DNA of 64,000 bases, taken from Pocillopora verrucosa. Taxonomy: Eukaryota; Cnidaria; Anthozoa; Scleractinia; Pocilloporidae. A program made the translations under genes and the position numbers. Shown here piece by piece: positions 36,560-47,159 of the stretch (position 1 is its first letter; every line of letters starts with the position of its first letter). The notes under the pieces are model-generated. The model saw nothing but the letters and a program-made list of their open reading frames with translations, did not search any database and had not been told where the DNA came from. The stretch covers positions 24,664,274-24,728,273 of the forward strand of contig NC_089312.1 of assembly GCF_036669915.1 (NCBI RefSeq). The letters are read 5' to 3'.

Positions 36560-38295
36560 GGTCGAGCTTGCTCAGTATTCCATGACACCCTCCCTCCATC
36601 TTTCTCTGTCTTCCATTGCAATTGGTACTTTTTCAATTCTGCATCCTGTGTCATCCATCAATTGGTCAATGTAGGTCTTTTTTGGGCGCCCTCTCGGCTG
36701 ATGTCCTTGTGTTGGCTTCCAGAGTAATACGTCCCATACATTAAAGCACAATAATTTTATATACATACGTTAATTTTAAATTACATTAAAAAAACAGGAA
36801 AATATCAAAGCAGCGTCAAAAGAAACTTATTTGGCATGTTTTTGTTATTAAGTAGATCACGGAAAAGTTAGGAAAGTTGTCTAAGGTATGTCGTATGTTA
36901 GGGGCAAATAAATGGGTGTTTTTATGAGAGTTTCAAAACATTGCTGTTTTTCTTTGTTTTGTGGTCATCCCGGCTCAAATCCAGTCACCTGTACAATCAT
37001 CAGCTTTTGCATCAGGAGTAGAAGCAGGAGAACTTCTCTGGAATCTAAACCAATTGCTCCTAGAGTTTGCTGTTGTTCCTTTTTATTGTCCTCTAAGCCC
37101 AACTATTTTTAAGTAGATGAAACTGCTGCACCCATCTTGTTCAAAGTCCATCTTTACGAACAAACTAGCTTGCAATCGATTCACCCCGCGCGGGAACCTG
37201 AAAACAGCGTAAAAGCTGCGTAAAAAGCCATCACATCCCTTTTTCTTTCACTTCCAAAGTTCTAGGAGCACCGGAAGGTGTACTGGAAAAAATCTCGGTA
37301 TCATCTTCTGGTCTATAAATTGCCCTATCGATTAGTTACGAGGAGTGTTTATTAATTTCACGTACACAAAGACAATTTACGTTCTTCTCTTCTTCCGCTG
37401 GCGTAGCGGACCGTGTGCTCTACTTTGAGCACGCGCAGAAGTCAACCGGAATGAACCGAAAGTAATTTTGTAACGAGACGCTTAAACGGCCTAAAGAGTC
37501 GATTAACATTTCATTTAACTTTATTGAGATATTCAGACCGAGATAAAGTTTAGATGTGCAATTTTAAGTGGTTTACTCTTAACCCTCAAGGAGTTTGTTC
37601 GCCTTATCTAAACAACAACTAACCACGAACCCAATGTGTGATCCGTCTGTGGTGTGACGTCATCCGTGACCCATTACTAAACAGAGGTAAAGCAACACGG
37701 AATTTGTTTGTTAAATACAAAATTTGAAAATGTTGGTAAAGTTTATGAATTACTGTGCCTTAGCTACATGCTATCGCGACAATAGCTCTGTTATGAAACG
37801 TAAAGTTTGGTTCGAAAAGTGTGGTCTGCACGCGAGAACATTTGACGTCTGGGTTTTTAATTTGTGGCGTATGTTATCAATGTCTTATTATTAATGCAAA
37901 CAGTAAATGTACCTAGAGGTTTCCAACTCCGAATGCGGCAATATTTGCCATCAGGAGGTTCTTGATTCTGCAAAACACAGTCATGATGGTTCTTTAAATA
38001 AATAGTTGGACAATTAATGTTGTAAGCGAGAGGCATTACGACATGCATTACAATAAAGCTGACAATAGTTGAGAGTGGGGGGGAGGAGCAGTTTGTAAGA
38101 TGCCCAACAAAAGTTCTGAGACAGCACACAGCACCACATGGAAAAGAGGCCTTTGCCTTCACGCACAAACCCGTAGCTCTCCCCCCCCCCCCCCCAATGA
38201 TTTCCCACCCCTGAAATTCCAGCTTGGCATGCGCACTAATGTCCTCGGTTTCCTAGAATTCTAAAATAAAGGAATTTCAGGAAATAGACACCCGT
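34900..38295. other. Intergenic between tRNA pair and EGF gene
   Basis: No host gene is recognised. It contains a LINE 3' fragment (36524-36740), a 23-nt perfect hairpin (36206-36228) and a C-homopolymer near 38178-38195. The last ~150 bp before 38296 is the presumptive promoter of the EGF-type first exon. The rest is AT-rich with no coding resemblance. Confidence 0.45.
36524..36740 (-). mobile_element. RTE-like LINE 3' end with (GAT)n tail
   Basis: On the minus strand an open frame encodes a C-terminal LINE polypeptide segment with VLLWKPTQGHQPRGRPKKTY followed by a DRERWRE-type end, which I associate with RTE/related non-LTR elements. Immediately after its end comes a trinucleotide tail (plus-strand ATC repeat, about 36524-36559), typical of RTE-type 3' ends. 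Only the last ~200 bp is present, so it is a 5'-truncated dead copy. Confidence 0.7.
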
Positions 38296-38319
38296 GTGAC
38301 GTATTTGGATAAAGGAAAA

Positions 38320-41300
38320 ATGGCTCCATCGCAAACTACTTTGCCATTACGATTGCGAGAGGAAAATCACGACAATAATGTCTCTCAGTGCAAACTCTTG
38401 GCAGACAATGCTACGACACGAAACGTTTTCGACCTCTTGTTAATAATCATAATTTTCGTGCTACTCGGCGTTGCCGCGCCTATCATTCGTGGAGATTTTT
38501 GCGGTAAGTTTTCGTTTATGAACAGTTGGTCACAAGTTAGGAAAAATCATTGCAGGTAAGCTACACTTAAAGCAGAAAATAAACGAAAAAGTCAAGTTTT
38601 TCCAGCCCAGTCGAAGCCTGAATCGTTTCGGCTTCTTATCTACAATTGCTTTAATTCTAGCTTACTTGGGAAGATTGTTTCTATACTCAGTTATTAATCA
38701 TCAGCGGGTGAAAGTACTATTTATTTCATGTAACAGAAGGGTACTCAAAAAGTTTAATTGTTAAGACAACTTTCCGTCATATGTGCAGATTCAGTTTTCG
38801 ATTGCAGACATCATTTACCATATTAAGTCTATGCTGATGGTAATAAATCATCTTTGTAAAAACCAGGTGCGTGGATCGGGCCTGAGTCAATTTTATAGAG
38901 GACAGATGATATCTTTATTTGTTTTTACCTTATTGTACTGTAACGAACGTCAAAATCACTTTTGTTTATATGCTTTCGCTATATTTTATGTCGTTCGTCT
39001 TTTTCGCTGGTGAATATACCTACCATTGCCCGTTACTCGCCAGCTGTGTTTTCGCAACCAGCTCGTTCTTGTGACTGTATTTCTGTTACGAAGTATTTAG
39101 TTAGTTAAGTATAACCTATTCATTTGCTTACATTAAGCATTTCGATACTTTTTTTTAAATTCAAAGTCCAAAGTTTCTTTTAGATTTAAACTACGCGATT
39201 CCAAATTGTGGTTCTTGCTATGGTTTTAATTCAATTCAATTTATTGATACTAGTTAGTATATTTACTGCTCGCAGATAGCAACAGCAAGTCGAAGCGAGC
39301 AGTTGTTTCACGCAGATTACTCCAGTAACAAATTACAGAAAAGAAATAAATACAGACTTGATCGTGACAATAACAAGAGTACTAAGATGAGAAATTACAA
39401 TAATGAAATGGAAAGAATAGTTTCTAAAAAAGAAATCTACAATTTTTCGAGTTCAATCTTGAGTATTCAACAAAAAAGTACCTCTTGAGGACGATCGTGT
39501 TTTATAGAAATGGATATTGGCTTGATAAGTAAATATGTTAGTTATGTGAGGTGGCGTTGGGTTATTGAATACATCATGCATTAACACAGCTGGTGATTTG
39601 AACTATATAAAGAAAATCCAAGGGGTAGATTAGAAGAAATAAAGAAAGGCATACCATGAGCATTAAATTTACCAAAGAACAAGTCGCAAGGTACATTTTT
39701 TTAAGAAGTAAAAGTCTATTTCTATATGGATCTTGTCAGCTTGACTCCACGCAACTAAACCGTACAACAGATACGGCTGGATGAGTGATTTGTATATGTG
39801 ACATAAGGTATTCAATGGAACAAAATGTCTTAATCTAGAAATAATATCGATTGAGATACTTATTTTGGAGGCTATATGAGGAATATGGTATTTCCAGGAG
39901 AGATTCTCGTCAATAAGCACTCCTAGATATTTGAAATAGTTCTTACACTTTAGAAGAATAAAAGTACCGACATGATGGTTAAATATTCTAAAATTTACTT
40001 GATATTTTGTCTAGGTCGAAAAATAACATAGTGGCGGAGTTTCGTAATGTTAAAAAACAATTTGTTGGCTATCAGCCAGTTGTAAACATTTGAAAGCTCA
40101 TCATTAACAATGGATTCAAGCGTCTTCACAATTTGATGTGCAAATAAAAGATTAGTGTCGTCAGAAAATAAATGAAATTGTAATCGGTCGCAGCTATTTG
40201 TGATATCATTTGTGTAAATGAGAAAGAGCAGGGGACCTAGAACCCAAGACAAGACTGTTTCTTTATTGGATAAATTTTGTAGATAAGTTTGAGTTATTTG
40301 TCTACGTCCCACTAGATATGTAGTGAACCAGTCGTTAACGATTCCGTGATTCCGTAGTGATTCAATTTCTTCAATAATATTAAATAATCTACCGATTCAA
40401 AAGCCTTTTGTGGGTCGAAAAATATACTACATGTGTATAACTTTCTGTCCGTGTTAGATTCTTTTTGATGAGCAGCTATATCCAAAATGGCAGGTTCAAT
40501 CTTTTTTCACGAAAACCGTATTGTGAATCATGAAGGATACCATTTTTCTCAAGAAATGATTTTAGACGACGGTACATCGTTTTTTCGAAAATACGATTGA
40601 AAACCGATAAAAGCGATATGTGGATCAAATTCATCATAACTCTTATAGACTGGAATTATTTTAGCAAGTTTTAATTTAGAGGGGTATGTATCGTGCTCGA
40701 TTGATTTATTTATAAGCCGAGACAGAGGACGGCTAAGTATATGTTTTGCTGATCTCAAAATGCGGATGGGAAAGGAATTATAATCCATGTGCTTTACTTA
40801 GTTGAATATTCATGATGTCAGTTTCTATTTCAATATGAGACACTGGATTAAAATTGAAGGAACCAGCCACATTTATCTTTGGTAGGTATTCGTGAAATTT
40901 TTTAGGGGATTTGGCATTTTGGATGCCAGATTGTACCCAATTGAAGAGAAATATTTATTCACTATGTCTGGAAATTCAGAGGAGTTGGAAGAAACTTTGT
41001 TCCTTGTCGGACATTTGAAAGAGTTCATTTCCTTAAGGACCTTTCGTTTCCGGTCTGAGAACCGTTCATGCCCTCCCATGTTTTCTTTGTGTTAGAAATA
41101 ATTCCCATTGGCGTTAATATTTTGTTTCGATAGAGTTTGTAGGCAGTGGTGTCCCCAGAGTAGAATAGAGCGTCCTTTGACCAATCTACTAATACCTTTT
41201 GTTATCCAGGGTTTTTGAGCTCCTCTTAGACTGCGCTTTGAAAGTAGTTTTAAAGGTGCGTGCCTATTGAGGAGTGTATTGATTTTATTATGGAATGCAG

Positions 41301-44300
41301 AAAATGATTTGCGAACATCCGTTTTATTGCCGACAGCACTGATCAAGTCAATTTATGACAGCTCGTTTGGAAAGGTGGGCTCTGAATAATTGGAGAAGTC
41401 ACGAACTAATTGTTTAGGTCTCTACACATCAAAAAGCTTACAAGAAGAGCCAAGAAAGCAAAATTGCGAAAAGTGATCGCTTAAATCCGAGATAATGTTG
41501 CCGCTTACTTGAACAATTCTTTCACGGTTGCTAATAAATATATTATCGATAGGTGAGTAGGAAATGTAATGTTGTCTCTTGGGTTTGTCAATGGACGGGG
41601 TCATGTCAAAGCTTTGTGCTGAAATATCGTTCCACCAATCGGATAGTTTGTTTTGTCACGTCCTCCTTGCCGTCGCTGTCACGTTTAGTTAAGGTCTTTG
41701 TTGAACACACTTAGTGGACCGGGAAACGACCCCATTACCTCTCGCATCATTTTTAAATTGTAACCTGTTTGCTGCTTTTAGATCAACAAAATAGCTAACT
41801 GGCGGAAAAATGTCATCGAAAGTCCCGATTGTAAACTAGAGCTAATATCTAATGTACATAATTGCCGCTAAAAGGTGAAAGAAGCTGGAACTGGAGCTAG
41901 TAACCAGCTTCACTCAGCTAGATTAATTTTTCGACCCTTAACTGAAGAGCATTGATGTGATGCATGGTACGTTCCTAACAGAAAATGAGTCGGCAAGAAA
42001 TATCAAAGATTATCGTTTCGTGTTCACTATTATGGAGAGACTTGTTGGGTTAAGCTTCATGCTGATTGTATGATGTGGTGTCCCTAATTATACTGAGTTT
42101 ACGAGCATTTATCAGTGCAAATATTCTACCACCGGTCCAGGTTTTCACCACGCTAGGTACTTAAATCAACCAGTCACCTGGTTGAAGAAAAAACATAATG
42201 CATTGGAGTCAACTGTTGACTAGACAGTAAACTTTGAAACCGAGTAAGCGATCCGAGACGAACAGCTGGCTAGATTTGTAAGAAAGTGTTTTTCACCCCG
42301 CGTTTACGTTCTCTAATGTCGAAATCATTTTTCAGTTACTCCGCGCTCTCTCTCAGGTACAAGGCTAGCATCTTTCTAATTCGATATCAGCAATTAAGAT
42401 CGAGACAAAGATATTGCCATTTATAATCTCAGGCATCTTTAAACGCGTGTTCAAAAGTCAAACTAGTGCATGTTACCAAATAGTGTTTCTTTGGCAAGTT
42501 ACTCCTTCAAATTAAATTTGGCTGGTGTACTCAGCTGTTTATTTATCTATTCATTTGACTTTTCCATTTGCTAGCTCTTGAAATCTCGCGACGCTAAATT
42601 TCAACCACTTTTTGAAGGGTGAAATAAACAACCTATGTTTTATTTCCGGCAGTAGATATTCAATCGCTTAGTGTTAACAAAAGATTACGAAGGCCGATCA
42701 GAAGATAGTCAGGAAGCGGAGGTTATAAGTTTGTCCTCCAATACCTTTGTTTCTCTGCTTGTTATGCGCCGATCAATTCGAGGCTTCAACATCCTAACGC
42801 GAAACTCACGAGCATTTGACTGTCGTTTATGCCCAGAGGTGAGGAAATTGAGTCTTACCAGCGGAATAAACGTGTGTGCGTTGCAGCTCTGTAACTAATT
42901 AACAGCGACCGCTATAGGAGTCCGACATTTGAGTTGTACCCGTCCACGGAGGAGAAGCCAGTCCCTCTCGTATTTCCTTTCATCTGTGTTTCGTTTGTTT
43001 GTTTTTATTTTCTCTTCACCACTTAAGGGACCGTCGTTGGGTTGGTACTGGACACGCCAGAGTGACGATATGATTTGATATTAAGCTTTTTAATCGTTCC
43101 TTTATTCTAATTAGCCAATGAGCTTAGTTTTCTTTTGGCTTACGACACTTAATCCAAAAAAGAGTTCAGACACAGAAGCTGTCATGTTGCTTCGCCTCGC
43201 TATGGAGTATTACTAACCGAATTATTCACTTTACTCAAAGAGAGAGGTGATGACATCAGGGTCAGTAACGACGGAAATACTCTCAAGTGCTCCGTAAACT
43301 CATCTCGGCTGACGTTGACCGGAAATAATCACAGTGGCAACTGCCACTGTCATGTTGGTTTTAAGGGAGATGGCCATGTTTGTTCAGGTGAGAACGTTGT
43401 TTGCATGGGGAACTTTTATTTGATAGTTGAAGGAATTGGGGATTCTCTTCGTGTATAAGTTTGCAGATCATGGAGTTAGTCTTTGTTATACCCTATTCAC
43501 TCCAAAGCTTAAATATGTTTTAAAGCTGGTATAAACACGATTAAAATTTCTTTTTTTATAGAAGCTGCTTAAAGTGATGTTTAGGTATCAAAATGTTAAT
43601 TGAAAGCAACGTTCTATGCACTAGTGTTTACTACAAACCTACAGATTCACATAGTTACTTGTTGTATTGATCTTCGCATCCATCACACGTCAAGAATTCC
43701 ATACGTTTTTCATAGCTTTTCACACTTCGTCGTTTATGTAGTGACGACTCTGACTTTTCCGAAAAATCAAAGGCAATGTGCCAGTTTTTCTATAAACGTG
43801 GTTAACCTGCTTCTGCCGTTTAAGCGGGCCACCACCGCGCCCAACAAATTAATCGACAGTCAGCACTACAAATGGCTGAGAAGGAAAATACTGATCGCAT
43901 TATATTCCATTCACTCTCACATTTCAACCTCCCAACCACGCAGTTAAATCTATCATTTGGTCAGAAGTTCATTTCAAACCAATGATCAACTTGGAACTTT
44001 CAAATGCTCACGACGCAAAACTTATCCTTTCACTCATAACAAAGAGAAAATGTCGGGATCAAAGCGATTCATTAAGATGACTGATCACTTTACGTGCACC
44101 TCCGCAGCATAACTTGCACTCATTGCAAAAAGTTATACATTGGTGAAACAGGAAGACGACTAGATGACCGATTCCGATAACACCTTCGCGACGTAGAAAG
44201 AAATGACAAGGACGCATCCAAACCAAATACTTTAATCTTCCCAAACATTCCAAGCAGTATACGGCAGTTTGCAGCCTTTCCCTACATCTAGGTAGTTTGG

Positions 44301-45196
44301 AGGGCCGCAAAACTCTCGAACAAAAATCAATCTTTCAAATCGGCACTCTTAATCCCCACGGTATCAACGAACACTTTTCATTCAACTGTTCTATTCTTGT
44401 TTTCTCGTCACCAATAGCGTAGCTACATAATCTGCATATAAACCCACACACAACCCATAATTACTCTAATCTCTCCGTCGAGGGGCTAACGCTCGAAACG
44501 TCAGCTTTTAAAATCTTTACGGTGGCCAATTTGCGTTATCAACTCAGTTGATAATAGTAAATTACCCTGTTATACTCTCCCACGGACGCAGCAACACAGT
44601 TTCTTTAGAGACTTACCCCCTTTACTCATTAAACTAATGTTTGTCAATTTCGTATCTAGCGCATTGAAAATAAGAGGTAGTAACTACTTGAAACCTTTGG
44701 AAAAATTAGTTTTTCAGTACTGTTTCTCATTTTCATTCAGTTAAACTGACAGTATCTTGAATCTGTTTGAAGCTAATGAAGAGATAATTTTTTTTAAAAT
44801 TTCATTTGACATTCTATAATGAGAAGAAGAGAAAACAGACAGAATGAATCCAAATGTCACGCTTAAAAACTATCACTATGTTTGTATAAGTAAAAATGAA
44901 TGGATGAGAGTGATTCTAACATCATCAAACCTCTCTTTCCTGGGCAGATATCGATGAATGTGCATCTGGAAATCATTCATGCCCGCCGAATGCTCGCTGC
45001 AGAAACACCTTTGGATCATATAGTTGCGAATGTTCCTATGGTTACCGGGAAAACCGGTATTGCCTCGACATGGACGAGTGCAAACTCGGATTACACGGGT
45101 GTGATAAACATGCTCACTGCACCAACACCGCGGGCTCATATAACTGCACTTGTCGAGCTGGTTTTTATGGAGACGGACGATCTTGCAGAAATATAT
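38320..45196 (+). CDS. EGF-module exons: signal/anchor + three EGF-like domains
   Basis: Three exons join in phase 1 throughout: 38320-38503, 43241-43387, 44948-45196. Exon 1 encodes a polar N-terminus and a hydrophobic run ([18 protein letters not shown]) that is either a late signal peptide or a type II anchor. An in-frame ATG at 38296 is an alternative start. Exon 2 encodes the second half of an EGF-like module ([16 protein letters not shown]). Exon 3 encodes two calcium-binding EGF modules, each opening with the cbEGF motif (DIDECASG..., DMDECKLG...) and with six cysteines. Exon 3 ends at a GTACAG donor, phase 1, matching the Ig exon at 49920. It may therefore be the N-terminus of the downstream receptor kinase, or a separate secreted/membrane protein whose last exon I did not find. 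Confidence 0.75.
39235..41690 (-). mobile_element. 5'-truncated Jockey/CR1-like LINE, degenerate
   Basis: Successive minus-strand fragments in shifting frames show the end of an AP endonuclease domain (ISDLSDH near 41500), an inter-domain region, and reverse transcriptase blocks. The RT blocks include [13 protein letters not shown] and the catalytic box FSDDTNLL near 40160, then the thumb region [12 protein letters not shown]...LIQPYLLYG near 39780-39915. Frameshifts and stops make it inactive. It ends near an ATTGA-like short tail at 39235. It lies inside the first intron of the EGF exons, antisense to it. Confidence 0.8.
43840..44590 (+). mobile_element. Penelope-like element 3' half with GIY-YIG endonuclease remnant
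   Basis: Around 43990-44100 a frame reads [13 protein letters not shown] and [13 protein letters not shown] text. After a frameshift, about 44108-44220 gives [20 protein letters not shown], the GIY-YIG-type endonuclease signature of Penelope-like elements, with an in-frame TAA. The segment to 44590 matches, from memory, the conserved 3' region of coral elements. It is broken by stops and frameshifts and is 5'-truncated. It lies in the intron between EGF exons 2 and 3. Confidence 0.75.
44475..44505 (+). ncRNA. Degenerate hammerhead-ribozyme-like motif of Penelope-like element
   Basis: The string contains a CCGTCGA core-like box (475-481), a G/C-rich stem-loop, GAAAC (495-499) and GTC (500-502). 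This follows the minimal-stem-III hammerhead layout known from Penelope-like elements (consensus CUGANGA ... GAAA ... GUC). Two of the invariant core positions differ (U4 to C, A6 to U), so cleavage is not expected. Confidence 0.45.
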
Positions 45197-45237
45197 AAGT
45201 ACAGCTGATGCTTACTCATCAGTGATAAATATCATTT

Positions 45238-45258
45238 CTTTTTTTTTTTTTTTTTTTT
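45238..45258 (+). repeat. T homopolymer
   Basis: An uninterrupted run of about 21 T just after the EGF exon 3 donor. It could be an old retroposed tail in reverse orientation; nothing adjacent supports that. Confidence 0.6.
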
Positions 45259-45438
45259 GCATTTAATCTTAACATAAAAAGAGAAAATTGAAGTTTTACT
45301 TTTTTCGTTGCTCGCCAAATTGGAGTAAGTGAAGTGTTGAGTTTTTTAGTTTTATTTATTATTTATTATTTATCATTTCAAATTTCATTTCAAATATTTG
45401 TTAACCTTTTGAGTTAGCAAAATAAATTGTTGTGATCA

Positions 45439-45475
45439 AGTCCCACCGAGATTTGAACCATTACACCATGGAACC
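45439..45475 (-). pseudogene. tRNA-Gln relic lacking D-loop to anticodon arm
   Basis: On the minus strand the 5' acceptor and D-arm start (GGTTCCATGGTGTAATGG) run directly into the T-arm and 3' acceptor (TTCAAATCTCGGTGGGAC). About 35 nt including the anticodon is missing. The join falls at a GTT shared by D-loop and T-loop, suggesting a microhomology deletion. It is the counterpart of the intact gene at 34416-34487. Confidence 0.85.
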
Positions 45476-45700
45476 ACTAATACTCTCCTACAAAATCTAA
45501 AAGAGCCATATTAAAATTCTCACTCGAGTTAAATTGATATTGGGACTGTATCAACTTCGTCCAACGTCAATGATTGGTCCAAAATTTTGCGTAAACGGTT
45601 ACTTACCTGCAGAGTAAAAATTTCTATCATTTCCGGCTCTATTTCTCCGTTTTCTTCCCTATATTTTCCACTGAGAGAAAAACATGATTCCCTTTGACCT

Positions 45701-45772
45701 GGTCCCACTGAGATTTGAACCCGGATCGCTGGATTCAGAGTCCAGAGTGCTAACCATTTAGACCATTAGACC
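45701..45772 (-). pseudogene. Decayed tRNA-Gln (anticodon CTG)
   Basis: The anticodon loop reads CTCTGAA as in tRNA-Gln-CTG. The acceptor (GGTCTAA / TGGGACC) has a mismatch, and the T-stem (CCGGG / CTCAG) has mismatches. The flank just past its 3' end (TTTTCCACTGAGAGAAAAAC) matches the flank of the intact tRNA at 34785, showing this is a duplicated, decaying copy. Confidence 0.8.
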
Positions 45773-46465
45773 GTTACATGTTCATATTAGTTAGTGTTAA
45801 AATGGAGCTAAAAATATAACAGAATACCTGGAAAAGCGCCCCCAAAAAAATTACCGACTAGTCCCATGCGAGGGAATATCCTCCTGCGGTAAGTAATTAC
45901 TGACCGGCATGGTCTAACATTATCGATATTTGTCTTCAGAAAGAAGAGCATTCTAGCTCAGGAAGTAGCCACTTTAAATTTAAGATTAAATTAATCAAAG
46001 AATTTCCTGTTCTGTGGATAAGAGCGCAGGCTCATTTCAAGGAAAGCGTCTAGTACCTGCAGTACCTTACAAATATGAATAATTAACTTGCATTTTTAAT
46101 CAGTAACTGAGATTTACCGATGTCCGACAAAAGATCGAAAATCTAACAGACTACCGACAAAGTCATGAAATTCTAAACGACAACCTAAGGACCCCCATTC
46201 AGACCCTCTGAAAACCCAAGCGGGATTCGGGAGATCAATCGAAAAGTACACCGATAAAAAGTGCAGTCCACTGCTTGTAGAACATAAACCAACACAGGAG
46301 CCCATCATGGGCTCATGACCAACATAATTCTTTACGGGGTTACCGGTGCAATAAACAGAACGTTGTTGACCAATCAGTGCGCTCGTAACGTTTCCGAATA
46401 CATATCTTCTGTACGGAATTAATTCTCTGTTAAAGTAAGATAGAGTATTACAGATGTTTAAGAAA

Positions 46466-46537
46466 GGCCCCATGGTGTAATGGTTAGCACTCTGGACTTT
46501 GAATCCAGCTATCCGAGTTCAAATCTCGGTGGATTTT
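46466..46537 (+). pseudogene. tRNA-Gln-like (anticodon TTG) with broken 3' acceptor
   Basis: The body from GGCCCCATGGTGTAATGG through the anticodon loop CTTTGAA and T-arm CCGAG-TTCAAAT-CTCGG is good. The 3' acceptor reads TGGATTT instead of pairing with GGCCCCA. It is on the opposite strand to the other copies. Likely a pseudogene, though the internal A and B boxes are intact and could still recruit TFIIIC. Confidence 0.75.
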
Positions 46538-46884
46538 TATTGCATTTTTACTATCATTACCCGAAGGCGTACAGTGAAACAAAGTAACAATATTACTGTT
46601 CCCACTTTTCCGTTTTGCACCTTTTTGCCGAGCCTGTCACAAGATTCCCGCTTAACAATATGACATAGCATGTGAACAGTCAATATGACATAGCGTGTGA
46701 AGTTGACATGATACCCAATATGTGCAGCAGATGTTGGGTTATCATGATCATCTCGAGTTCAAAGTCTGCCTAGTTTCCAAGCCCCTCGTCCGTGTAGTGT
46801 TCTCAAACTTTTGCAGACGTAGAGAGGAGTGTTTTCTTTGGCAGGTTGTTTAAAAATTTTATTCAATAAGGACTTTATACAATC

Positions 46885-47153
46885 AGGACGGCAACGAGGA
46901 AGACGTCGCTTTAAAAATAAACTCATAATTTAGGAAGAATTTCGCAAAATTGCTGGCGCCACTCCTAAACCTCAGTATAACGTATGTCAGCAGCGTTGAG
47001 TTGCAAATGAAAACTAAATAATTCTCTGCTGGGGTTCCCGTTCTCAGACCACGCAAATTTTGGTGCTTCCACGTTGTTGTTTAATGGTGGACACATGCTG
47101 AGGCAATGTTCTGCTCATAGATCTTATTTTTTGCCATGTCCTCGTTGCCGCCG
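46885..47153. repeat. ~265-bp MITE-like repeat
   Basis: Its ends are inverted: GACGGCAACGAGGA at the left and TCCTCGTTGCCGCC at the right. The interior is non-coding. It lies in the gap between the EGF exons and the signal-peptide exon. Confidence 0.5.
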
Positions 47154-47159
47154 ACTTCG

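Noticed and set aside
46114..46473. 119-codon minus-strand frame
   Set aside because: It overlaps tRNA-like sequence at its start and has no resemblance to a protein family; treated as chance.
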